DNA from: Chloroflexota bacterium
GTDB taxonomy: Bacteria > Chloroflexota > Anaerolineae > Anaerolineales > DRKV01
Direction of reading: 5' to 3'
DNA: 10,875 nt
NCBI GenBank assembly: GCA_011051635.1
Contig: DRKV01000174.1
Coordinates: forward strand, 1-10,875
Part shown: positions 1 through 6,936 of the stretch, piece by piece
Layout: each line of letters starts with the position of its first letter
Position numbering within the stretch: the stretch's first letter is position 1
The notes under the pieces: model-generated
The model's database searches: none
Told to the model about the DNA's origin: nothing
What the model saw: the letters and a program-made list of their open reading frames with translations, nothing else
Program-made: the position numbers and the translations under genes

Positions 1-626
1 ACAAACAAAATGCGGTATCCGGCGCGCTGCATCCGCAGGCACCACTCCACTTCCTCGTAATACGTGAAGAAGCGCTCGTCCAGGCCGCCGACCTCCTCAA
101 GAATGCGAGTCCGCGCCAGCAAGGCGCAGCCGGTGACGAAATCCACCGGGCGCGGCGGCCCGTCGAACTGGCCTTCATCGCCCTCTCCCAGGCCAATCAT
201 GCGGGTCTCGCCTCTCTTCCAGTCAATCGCTCCGCCTGCCGACCAGACCACTTGCGGCAGGGCGTGGTAGTAAATCAGCGGGCCGGCTGCGGCGGCCTGG
301 GGGTCGGCTTCCAGCGCCTCCACCAGCGGAGAGAGAAAATCGGGCGCGACTTCAGTGTCGTTGTTCAGCAGCAGGACGTATTCGTAGCCGTGCTGACGGG
401 CGTATTCCAGCCCCAGGTTGTTGCCGCCTGTGAACCCCAGATTTTCGCCGCTTTCGAGCACCTCCACGGCAGGGAATGCCTCCCGGATGCGGGCTACCGA
501 GTCGTCGCTGGAAGCGTTGTCCACGACCAGCACATCGAAGGCGGGGCGCTGCACGGCATCCAGCGAGCGCAGGCAGGCCAGCGTGTCTTCGTGTCCGTTC
601 CAGTTCACCAGGAGGATGAGTATCAT
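1..626 (-). CDS. GT2 family glycosyltransferase, 3' end outside window
   Basis: Predicted cytoplasmic or membrane-associated GT-A fold glycosyltransferase that moves a sugar from a nucleotide-sugar donor to a growing glycan. The visible 208 residues carry the rhamnosyltransferase-like GT2 signature: NWNG near residue 8, VVDNASSDDS around 34-43, NLGFTGGNN around 62-70, the NND metal/nucleotide motif at 88-90, GCALLAR, and the later GLDERFF..YEEVEWCLRMQRAGY acceptor-side block. The start is the ATG at 626-624, because an in-frame TGA lies only two codons upstream (632-630). The ATG overlaps the first heptamer of the array at 621-655 and has no Shine-Dalgarno sequence. It is the last visible gene of the locus, 42 bp after the GT4 gene. 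Family assignment is secure. Donor and acceptor cannot be read from the sequence. Confidence 0.93.
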   Translation of the reverse strand, partial: MILILLVNWNGHEDTLACLRSLDAVQRPAFDVLVVDNASSDDSVARIREAFPAVEVLESGENLGFTGGNNLGLEYARQHGYEYVLLLNNDTEVAPDFLSPLVEALEADPQAAAAGPLIYYHALPQVVWSAGGAIDWKRGETRMIGLGEGDEGQFDGPPRPVDFVTGCALLARTRILEEVGGLDERFFTYYEEVEWCLRMQRAGYRILF

Positions 627-655
627 GTGTCACGTACCACGTACCACGTATCACG
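621..655. repeat. Degenerate heptamer array, 5 units
   Basis: Five consecutive 7-bp units on the + strand: tatcatg, tgtcacg, taccacg, taccacg, tatcacg. They fill most of the 42-bp junction between the GT4 stop and the GT2 start, and the first unit contains the GT2 start codon. On the transcribed strand they read GTGATAC/GTGGTAC/GTGACAC, the same class that precedes the GT4 and CapA genes. Confidence 0.85.
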
Positions 656-668
656 TGTTGGTGCCGAT

Positions 669-1988
669 TCATCTGCCGCCTCTTGCGTACCGCCGATAAA
701 TCTCTTCCAAAGCGTCAATCTCTTGCGCTACGGTGGGGATGTCTTTGGCGCTGGGGCGCAGGGCGTTCAGCCGGGACTTATCGGCGGCCAGGGCGTGCAG
801 ATGGGTTGCCAGGGTGCGCGCGTCGCCCGGCGGAAAGCGCAGGCCGTTCTCTCCGGGCTGTACCAGTTCGGCCATCCCGCCCAGGTCGCTTGCCAGCACC
901 GGCGTCCCGTAGGCGAAAGCCTCCAAAATGGTGTTGGGACTGTTCTCGTACCACACGGAAGGCACCACCAGCACGTCCAGGTTGCGGTGTACTTCGCCGA
1001 TTTTCTGCCGGGGGAAGACGCCTTCCCAATGGATGCGCCTGTCTCCGGCGCTGAGAGCCTTCAGGCGGCGGGTGTACTTCGGGAAGGGCGCGGCGTCTCC
1101 GTAAAGATGCACTTCCAGAGGGGCGTCCGGCAGGGAGCGCACCGCCTCCAGCAGGGTGTGGACCCCCTTGTGGGGGGCGATTTGCCCGATGTATCCCACT
1201 CGCAGGCGCGGCGCAGGGACTTTCTTCCGGGCTTCCTCGCCCAGCGCCGGAAAATCGCGTCCCTGGCGGGAGAAAACCACCCGCTCCGGCGATACACCCG
1301 CCCGGATGTGCATTTCCCGCACGAAGCGGGAGGGGCTGATGGCGCAGTCGGTGCGGTTGAGGGTTTCTATGAGGTAGTCTAATCGTTGGCGGATAGCGTT
1401 TGCATTACGCTTTTGCAAGCGCCAGTAGCCCTGCGCCAGCCGCGGGGCTGTTCTGCCGAGATAGCGGAAGCGCCGCTTCTCCTCCCCCAGGCAGCGGGCG
1501 CAGCGCGCAGGGTCTATCGGGAGCGTGGAAAGCGTCCCGTCGCTGCGCAGCATGGTGATGCGCGGACACAAGAACCAGAAGTCCGTCAAACTGACCACCG
1601 TGGGGATGCCCATATCCTGGGCGACGCGCAGCGGCCTGCCCGTCATCAGGTAACCGCTGAACAGGTGGAAAACATCCGGCTTTTGCGCGGCAAAGCGTTC
1701 CCGGAAGAAGTCCCCCAGCCAGGGATTATCCCACGACCAGCGGAACGGGTCGGGGGCGGCTTGCAGGTTGAAGTACAGACGGTGTACCGGCACTCCCTCG
1801 TACTCCGTACTCTGTACTCCGTACTCTGTCCCCTGTGCCCCGTATTCCGTGCTTCGCACATCCTCCACCGCCGCCACCTCCACCCGATGCCCGCGGCTCA
1901 GCAGCGCCCGCGCCGTGCGGAAGGCGCGCCATTCCGCTCCGCCGGTGTACCTGGGGGGAAAGTGGTGAACTGCGAGGAAAATGTGCAT
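669..1988 (-). CDS. GT4 family glycosyltransferase with in-frame heptamer insertion
   Basis: Retaining GT-B glycosyltransferase of 439 residues, likely cytoplasmic, adding a sugar to the repeat unit of the surface glycan. The N-terminal domain has HFPPRYTGGAE (10-19) and a TDFWFLCPR block, followed by a CARC cysteine pair. The C-terminal domain has VGYIGQIAPHKG and the EX7E motif ENSPNTILE followed by AFAYGTPVLASDLGG, typical of GT4. Residues 44-64 are an oddity: three copies of (V/A)(R/Q)(S/G)TEY(G/E) encoded by nine 7-bp units (1797-1859), between the second N-terminal strand and EGVPVHRL. The ATG at 1988 is preferred over a TTG at 1997, because the TTG lies in the repeat array and the family fold begins at MHIFLAVHHF. 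No Shine-Dalgarno sequence is visible. It lies between the flippase and GT2 genes in an export and assembly segment. Confidence 0.93.
   Translation of the reverse strand: MHIFLAVHHFPPRYTGGAEWRAFRTARALLSRGHRVEVAAVEDVRSTEYGAQGTEYGVQSTEYEGVPVHRLYFNLQAAPDPFRWSWDNPWLGDFFRERFAAQKPDVFHLFSGYLMTGRPLRVAQDMGIPTVVSLTDFWFLCPRITMLRSDGTLSTLPIDPARCARCLGEEKRRFRYLGRTAPRLAQGYWRLQKRNANAIRQRLDYLIETLNRTDCAISPSRFVREMHIRAGVSPERVVFSRQGRDFPALGEEARKKVPAPRLRVGYIGQIAPHKGVHTLLEAVRSLPDAPLEVHLYGDAAPFPKYTRRLKALSAGDRRIHWEGVFPRQKIGEVHRNLDVLVVPSVWYENSPNTILEAFAYGTPVLASDLGGMAELVQPGENGLRFPPGDARTLATHLHALAADKSRLNALRPSAKDIPTVAQEIDALEEIYRRYARGGR
1797..1859. repeat. Intragenic heptamer array in GT4 gene, 9 units
   Basis: Nine consecutive 7-bp units on the + strand: ctcgtac, tccgtac, tctgtac, tccgtac, tctgtcc, cctgtgc, cccgtat, tccgtgc, ttcgcac. 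The length of 63 bp is divisible by 3, so the GT4 frame is kept and 21 residues (44-64) are added as three 7-residue repeats. On the minus strand the unit is GTACGGA/GTACAGA. One end unit, GTGCGAA, also occurs (opposite strand) in the intergenic array at 2096-2102 and 2110-2116. Confidence 0.9.
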
Positions 1989-1990
1989 GG

Positions 1991-2249
1991 AGGTCAAGTA
2001 TCACGTACCAAGTGTCACGTATCACGTACCAAGTGCCACGTATCACGTACCAAGTGCCACGTGCCACGTGTCAAGTATCACGTGTCAGGTGCGACGTGCG
2101 AAGTGCGGAGTGCGAAGTGCGGGGGCAGTGGTCAGTGGTCAGCGGTCAGCGGTCAGCGCTCAGTCGTCAGTCGTCAGTCGTCAGCGGTCTGCCGTCAGTG
2201 GTCCACCGTCCATCGTCCACCGTCCACCGTCCACCATCCACCGTCTACC
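1991..2249. repeat. Phase-perfect heptamer array, 37 units
   Basis: The junction between flippase and GT4 is one uninterrupted 7-bp periodic tract (259 bp = 37 x 7). Along the + strand the unit changes class without losing phase: gtatcac/gtaccaa/gtgccac (about 1991-2088), gtgcgaa/gtgcgga (2089-2123), gtcagcg/gtcagtc (2124-2200), then gtccacc (2201-2249). Units at 1998-2060 form a 21-bp higher-order repeat of three heptamers, present three times. The array starts 2 bp beyond the GT4 ATG, and its last unit gtctacc contains the flippase TAG stop. It is open in all three + frames, which produces spurious antisense ORFs. It resembles in kind the short tandemly repeated repetitive (STRR) heptanucleotides known from cyanobacteria. 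Homology is not claimed. Confidence 0.92.
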
Positions 2250-3687
2250 GCCCCAGCCGATGCCTCACCCGCGACGCCAGCCGCCGCTCGCTTTCATCGG
2301 GGATACGCAACCCCAGCACGAAGAGCGGATACGCCGCCGCGCCCAGCGCCAGCAAAGCGGCCAGATGCCAGCCGCGGGGCAGGGATACCAGAAAAGCCAT
2401 CCCCGCCGAGGCCAGGGATGTTTTTGTCAGGAAGGCGCCCATCGGCGGCAGGTGCAGTTTGCGCCGCAGCAGAAAATGGAATTGCAGGGCGCTAATCAGG
2501 TCGGTGATGACCGTCACGAAGGCCGCCCCAATCAACCCGTAAAGCGGGATGGCGACGGCGTTCAGCACCACGTTGGCGACCGTGTTGACCGTGTAAATCC
2601 GCGCCGCGGCCCGCTCCTCCCCGATGACGGTGGTCATGTTGCCGCACAAACTGGCGAACATCAGAAAAGGCAAATCCCAAATCAGAATTTGCAGCGCCAG
2701 CGCCGCGGGGTCGAATTGCCGCCCGTAGAGCAGACGGATGAGCGGGAAGGCCGTTACCATCCCGCCCGCCGCAATCGGCAGGGAAATCAGCACGATGTAG
2801 CGCACGGAGCGGTAGTACCAGCGCTCCACCTCGCCCGGCTCCTCGGCGAAAGCGCGGGTCAGAGAAGGCACAATCGCGGTCTTGAACCCCCGCACCAGGA
2901 ACATGAGCGAGAAAATCAGCCCGTAGGCCACGTTGTACCAGCCCACCTCGGCGTCCGTCCGCAGGCGGGAGAGCATCACCGTATCGATGCTGGCCGCGAT
3001 TTGGAGCATCAAACTGATGATGCCGAAGGGCAGCCCGGAGCGAATCATCTCCGGCCACAACCGCACCCGCACCTGCGGGCGGAAGGAGAGCAGCCCGTGA
3101 CGGCGCGCCGCCCAGGTTCCAATTCCGATTTGGGGCAGCATACTCAACAGACTGGCGACAATCAGCCACAGGTAGCCCAGCCCGCCCCAGAGGAACGCGC
3201 CGCCCAGCACCACGAAAGTGATTTGCGCCGTCAGCCTCATCGCCGTCACGTAGTCGAAGCGCTCGTGCGCCGTCAGGATGGCCTCCAGCGGGGCGGAGAA
3301 AGCCGCCAGCAGGAAGGTGCAGGTGTACAGAAAGACCCCCGTCACCAGTTGCGGGGCGTACCCGGCAGCCCGCGCCGCCCAGGTAATCACCCCAATCCCG
3401 GCCAGCGCCAGCAGGACGCGCACGCTCACCAGGTTCCAGAACAACCGCGAAGCCTGCGAGCGGTCGCGGGCAATCTCCCGCATCACGTACTGCGAAACCC
3501 CCAACTCGGCCAAAATCTGGAACAGCCCCACAAAAGCCAGCACGGTGGCGTACTGCCCGAAGCGCGCGTCCCCCAGTTTCCGCACCACGAAGACCCCAAA
3601 CAGAAAATTGACCGCCTTGAGCAGCAGACCGCCGGCGGTGATGAGTACCGTATTCTTGAAAATCGTGCGCTTCAGGGAAGCCGCCAT
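2245..3687 (-). CDS. Wzx-type polysaccharide flippase (MOP superfamily)
   Basis: Integral inner-membrane protein of 480 residues predicted to flip lipid-linked oligosaccharide units across the membrane. It begins MAASLKRTIFKNTVLITAGGLLLKAVNFLFGVFVVRKLGDARFGQYA, the usual N-terminal block of polysaccharide_synt/MATE-like flippases. The pattern LAELGVSQYVMREIARDR follows, with about twelve to fourteen hydrophobic segments to the end. The start at 3687 is preferred over an upstream in-frame candidate at 3765, which would add 26 hydrophilic residues inside the CapA gene. A GGAGG at 3702-3698 precedes 3687 by 10 nt. The gene overlaps the end of CapA by 16 bp, indicating translational coupling. Its TAG stop (2247-2245) lies in the terminal heptamer of the following repeat array. 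Specificity cannot be predicted. Confidence 0.92.
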   Translation of the reverse strand: MAASLKRTIFKNTVLITAGGLLLKAVNFLFGVFVVRKLGDARFGQYATVLAFVGLFQILAELGVSQYVMREIARDRSQASRLFWNLVSVRVLLALAGIGVITWAARAAGYAPQLVTGVFLYTCTFLLAAFSAPLEAILTAHERFDYVTAMRLTAQITFVVLGGAFLWGGLGYLWLIVASLLSMLPQIGIGTWAARRHGLLSFRPQVRVRLWPEMIRSGLPFGIISLMLQIAASIDTVMLSRLRTDAEVGWYNVAYGLIFSLMFLVRGFKTAIVPSLTRAFAEEPGEVERWYYRSVRYIVLISLPIAAGGMVTAFPLIRLLYGRQFDPAALALQILIWDLPFLMFASLCGNMTTVIGEERAAARIYTVNTVANVVLNAVAIPLYGLIGAAFVTVITDLISALQFHFLLRRKLHLPPMGAFLTKTSLASAGMAFLVSLPRGWHLAALLALGAAAYPLFVLGLRIPDESERRLASRVRHRLGR

Positions 3688-4967
3688 ACCTTCAGGGCCT
3701 CCACAGCCCAGGGGGGAGAGTCGCCGAAAGAGCCGTCCATCATCCGGGACAGGGCGCGCAGCCACACTTCACGATGGGCGGGGGTATCGAAACGATTACG
3801 GAGAATGGCCGCCTGCCGCGCCTTTTCGGGAGTGAGCGCCAACGAGGGAGCGTCTTCCCCCAAAAGGGCAGCAGCCCCCAAAAGCAGGCGGCGGAGCAGA
3901 CTCCCTTTGAGATGGCTGCCCCTTATGGAAGCGGATGCGCCTCTCCAAAGGGAGGCCGTACCCCACCGCGTCCCCCCCAGGGACCCCAGCGCCCGTAAAA
4001 GGGTCTCCATCCCCTTGCCGCGCTGCAAGAAATCATCCACGTAGGCATCCCACAGGACGTTCAGTTTTTCTTCATCCTTGAGGGGGGCGCTCAGAGACGC
4101 CAGCGCGCCTTCGGTGAACGCTTTGCGTTCCAGGGCGTGCAGCCCGGCGGGGGTAATCTCGTAGGGATGGATGGAGACCTGCGGCGGCGCGCCGGGGCGG
4201 GAGAAGCGCGCCTCGACCCCGTAGCCGAGGGGGTGCCAGCGCCATCCGCTGAGAGGGCGCAGGACGAAATTGCCCAGCGAGTAGAAGATGGGCGTGCCGT
4301 TCCAGGTCTCCATGCCCTGCGGCACGTGGGGGTGATGCCCGACTACCAGGGCTGCGCCGGCCTCGGCGAGAGCGCGGCAGGCATCGCGCACGTAGGGCGC
4401 GGGGATGCACCAGTGTTCGCGTCCCGTGTGCAGCACGGCGACGACGGTTCTCCCCGCCGCGGTCTGCTCCCGCGTCTCGGCGCACAGGGCGGGGATGTCC
4501 AGCGGGCGCGCCCCGGGGCGTTCCGGCGCGGCGCGGGCCTCCTCGCCCTCGGCGGCATTGATGAGGTGCAGCCACGCAGGAAGCGGGTTTTGGGGCGGCG
4601 GCGTGCCCTCGGGCGGGGTGATGCCCGTCCAGGCGATGCCGGTTGCGTTTAGCACCTCCAGCGTGCGGCGCAGCCCGGCCTCCCCGTAGTCCATGAGGTG
4701 ATTGTTCGCCAGGCAGACCATCCCGAAGGGGCGCAGGGAGGGCAGCGCGGCCTCGGGCAGAGATAGCGGCCTGCCGTCCTTGACGATGGGGCGACTCCCC
4801 GGCGGGATGAAGACGCCCTCCAGGTTGAGGATGTTCAAGTCGGCGCGCTGCAACACGGGATACAGCCCGCCGTACAGCGCAGCGGGGTCATCCAGCGGAG
4901 CGGCGTTCATCCCGATAGCGGGAGACCAGTCGCCCCAGAGCGTGAGGGTGATGGGAGGAGAGGGCAT
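3672..4967 (-). CDS. CapA family protein (calcineurin-like phosphoesterase fold)
   Basis: A 431-residue protein of the CapA/PGA_cap family, which is related to calcineurin-like metallophosphoesterases and named for poly-gamma-glutamate capsule synthesis. Visible family motifs in order: WGDWSP with D13, NILNLEG (45-51), CLANNHLMDYGEAG with N88-N89-H90 and D93, VAVLHTGREHW with H180 and E184, GHHPHVPQG (210-218), and FYSLGNFVL (228-236). No clear signal peptide or N-terminal membrane segment is seen, unlike Bacillus CapA, so its location is uncertain. About 190 residues follow the core domain and are not recognised. The start ATG at 4967 follows directly after a heptamer array, with no Shine-Dalgarno sequence. 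The 3' end overlaps the flippase start. A role in surface polymer assembly or modification is inferred from context, because many CapA homologues are not capsule proteins. Confidence 0.9.
   Translation of the reverse strand: MPSPPITLTLWGDWSPAIGMNAAPLDDPAALYGGLYPVLQRADLNILNLEGVFIPPGSRPIVKDGRPLSLPEAALPSLRPFGMVCLANNHLMDYGEAGLRRTLEVLNATGIAWTGITPPEGTPPPQNPLPAWLHLINAAEGEEARAAPERPGARPLDIPALCAETREQTAAGRTVVAVLHTGREHWCIPAPYVRDACRALAEAGAALVVGHHPHVPQGMETWNGTPIFYSLGNFVLRPLSGWRWHPLGYGVEARFSRPGAPPQVSIHPYEITPAGLHALERKAFTEGALASLSAPLKDEEKLNVLWDAYVDDFLQRGKGMETLLRALGSLGGTRWGTASLWRGASASIRGSHLKGSLLRRLLLGAAALLGEDAPSLALTPEKARQAAILRNRFDTPAHREVWLRALSRMMDGSFGDSPPWAVEALKVWRLP
3698..3702 (-). promoter_or_regulatory. Ribosome binding site of flippase gene
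   Basis: GGAGG on the minus strand, 10 nt before the ATG at 3687 and inside the 3' end of the CapA gene. It supports this start over the longer reading and fits coupled translation. Confidence 0.5.
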
Positions 4968-4972
4968 GGGGG

Positions 4973-5084
4973 AGTATCACGTGTCACGTATCACGTACCA
5001 AGTGTCAAGTGCCACGTGTCAAGTGTCTCTGTTGTCTGTTGTCCGTCGTCCATCGTCCATCGTCCACCGTCCACCGTCAACCAT
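4973..5084. repeat. Phase-perfect heptamer array, 16 units
   Basis: The whole junction between the Asn-synthase-like gene and CapA is 7-bp periodic (112 bp = 16 x 7). Units on the + strand: agtatca, cgtgtca, cgtatca, cgtacca, agtgtca, agtgcca, cgtgtca, agtgtct, ctgttgt twice, ccgtcgt, ccatcgt twice, ccaccgt twice, caaccat. The class order is the same as in the 37-unit array: GTGATAC-like next to the downstream start codon and GGTGGAC-like next to the upstream stop codon. The TGA stop of the upstream gene lies in the variant gtcaacc (5076-5082). Confidence 0.9.
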
Positions 5085-6936
5085 CAAAAAACTCCCGCAG
5101 CATCATCTCCAGCGTAATCAGGGGGGCGATTTTGCCAATCGTCCATTGTTCGTGACCGCCCATGTGCCGGGCGTAGATGGAGCGCAGGAAATCGGGCGAG
5201 AAGATGCCGCGCTGCAAGGTGCGCTCATCGAAAAGGATGTCCGCCGCCCACTGGCGCAAGTCGTTTCGGAGCCAGTCTTCGGGGTCGCCGTGCAGGATTT
5301 GCTGCTCCCGAAAGAACGGTGTGCGCCGCCAGATTTTTTGTCCCAGGCCATAGGCGGCGCGGCGCATCCGGCGGGCGGTGGGCAACTGCCCGTCGCTCTC
5401 CCGCGGAATCCAGGTCACTTTGGGGATAGCGCGGGTGATGACGGCCAGGTACAGACGGTCGTGCAGGCGGTATTCCACCGGCATACTGTGGATGTAATCC
5501 ATCAAAGCGTAGTCGTAAAACGGATAGCAGGCCTCGAAGTACCCGCGCTGATAGACCACGTTCAGGTTGCTCAACCGCGCTCCCTGGTGAATGGCGGAGA
5601 AGTAGTCCACCCGCCGGGGCGGGGAGAAATTTGCGAAAGGGCGCAGGGCCTCCTTGAGCGACTCAAAGGAGCGCTCGCGCATTCGCAGGTGCCACGATGG
5701 GGTGTAGAGCAGTTTTTCTTCCGCTTCGGTGATGCCCGGCCAGGAGAAACGCTGATTGAGATTGTGATACCACAAGGCCAGGAAAGCCGTGTCGTCGGGA
5801 GCCTGAGTGGCATTGGCGGCGTAGGTAATGGCGCGCCCGCCGACCAACTGGTCGCCGTTGAAACCGCTCAGGTTGACCTGCATGATGCTTTGTTCACGCA
5901 CCGGCCCCAGGGTGATGGATGCGTGGGCGTGCAGGAAGGCCTGCTGGCCTTCGATGGCGCGCAGGTGTTGGGGGGCGAATTGCTCCATCCAGCGCCCGTC
6001 GGTTTGCGGGAAGAAGCGATTCGGGCTGTGCAAACGGCGGGCAATCCGCAGCCCGTACTGCACGTCGCGGGAGCGGGGATGCCCGTAGGTGACGGATGGC
6101 AGCCGCTTCCCCAGGCGCTCGGCGAAGCCCAGGATGGTGCGCGAATCCAGTCCGCCGCTCAGGTACACGCCGGCCCGAAAGGGAGAGCGCAGACGTTTGG
6201 CGACCGCGTTCTCCAGAAGGCGGGCGGTCTCCTCCACGGCCTCCTCGAAGGACGCGCCGCTCCATGCCGGGGTGTGGTCGAAATCCCAGTAGTGGGCTAT
6301 TTCCAGGCGGTCTTCGGCGGGACGGTAACGCAGCAGGGAGCCGTAAGGCAGCAGGCGGATGCCGGTGAAGAAGGTCTTGTCGCCTAACAGACGCTGGAAG
6401 CGGATGAAATCGGCCACCGCATCCAGGTCGAGTTCCTTGTGGAAGCCGGGGAGAGTGCTCAGGGCGGCCATCTGCGGGGCGAAGGCCAACCGCCCCCCAA
6501 AGTGGGCGTAGTAGTGGGGAAGCAATCCGTAACGGTCGTTTGCCAGGAGCAATTCGCCGCCCTCCGCATCCCATACGGCGGCGGCGAAGACCCCCTCCAG
6601 GCGGGCGGGGAAGTCTGCGCCGTGCAAGGCATAGAGGGCGGCAATCAAGGCCGCCTCCCCTGCCGGGACGGGGCTTCCCTGGGCGCGTTCCGCTTCGCGG
6701 CGCAGCGCCTCGGCATTGTGGAGTTGCCCGAAGAAGACGGCGTGTATCGGGCCGCGCTGCGCCGGCTGTTCCCCGGCGCTGAACAGGCCGATGTTGACCT
6801 GTCCCAGGGCGGCATCTCCTTCGCGCCAGGTGTTCACCCGGAACCAGGGATGGAGCGCGCAGCGTTCTCCCATGCGTTCCAGGAGGGACAACGCGGGTTT
6901 GTGGCGCGTGCTTATCAAGCCGAATACGCCGCTCAT
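5077..6936 (-). CDS. Asparagine-synthase-like protein lacking the glutaminase nucleophile
   Basis: A 619-residue protein with the two-domain plan of class B asparagine synthetases. The C-terminal ATP-pyrophosphatase domain looks active: VYLSGGLDSR with the PP-loop at 260-265, and SGFNGDQLVGG with GD at 361-362. The N-terminal Ntn-glutaminase domain (about 1-200) keeps its fold landmarks, such as LEGVFAAAVWD and LLANDRYGLLPHYY, but its catalytic residues are gone. The protein begins MSGVFG instead of MCGIxG, so the Cys nucleophile is Ser. The NGEIYN motif is FGQLHN at 69-74. It therefore probably does not release ammonia from glutamine. It may use free ammonia or another amine, as beta-lactam synthetases do with a Cys-less domain. 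The ATG at 6936 overlaps the SGNH stop as ATGA and has AGGAG 9 nt upstream. Amidation of a sugar or a small polymer substituent is a context inference only. Confidence 0.88.
   Translation of the reverse strand: MSGVFGLISTRHKPALSLLERMGERCALHPWFRVNTWREGDAALGQVNIGLFSAGEQPAQRGPIHAVFFGQLHNAEALRREAERAQGSPVPAGEAALIAALYALHGADFPARLEGVFAAAVWDAEGGELLLANDRYGLLPHYYAHFGGRLAFAPQMAALSTLPGFHKELDLDAVADFIRFQRLLGDKTFFTGIRLLPYGSLLRYRPAEDRLEIAHYWDFDHTPAWSGASFEEAVEETARLLENAVAKRLRSPFRAGVYLSGGLDSRTILGFAERLGKRLPSVTYGHPRSRDVQYGLRIARRLHSPNRFFPQTDGRWMEQFAPQHLRAIEGQQAFLHAHASITLGPVREQSIMQVNLSGFNGDQLVGGRAITYAANATQAPDDTAFLALWYHNLNQRFSWPGITEAEEKLLYTPSWHLRMRERSFESLKEALRPFANFSPPRRVDYFSAIHQGARLSNLNVVYQRGYFEACYPFYDYALMDYIHSMPVEYRLHDRLYLAVITRAIPKVTWIPRESDGQLPTARRMRRAAYGLGQKIWRRTPFFREQQILHGDPEDWLRNDLRQWAADILFDERTLQRGIFSPDFLRSIYARHMGGHEQWTIGKIAPLITLEMMLREFFDG

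Noticed and set aside
1995..1997. TTG start for GT4
   Set aside because: It lies in the repeat array, and an ATG three codons later begins the conserved first strand.
1991..2249. Possible CRISPR array
   Set aside because: The period is 7 bp, with no unique spacers of 25-40 bp between constant repeats and no cas genes in the window.
3688..3765. Upstream start for the flippase at 3765
   Set aside because: The extra 26 residues are hydrophilic, lie inside CapA and have no family match, while 3687 has GGAGG at 10 nt and begins the conserved N-terminal block.
1981..4044. Long + strand ORF of 687 codons
   Set aside because: Antisense to flippase and CapA. Composition is rich in Arg, Gln and Pro with no recognisable domain, and its beginning is translated heptamer array, which is open in all three + frames.
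5003..5022. TTGACA matches on the minus strand as -35 promoter elements
   Set aside because: They arise from the heptamer wording (TTGACAC units), recur in step with the period, and no -10-like hexamer lies at 16-18 bp spacing.
4702..6387. Long + strand ORF of 561 codons, and similar ones at 252-1382, 1386-2495 and 6939-7850
   Set aside because: They are antisense shadows of clear family-matching minus-strand genes, kept open by high GC content.
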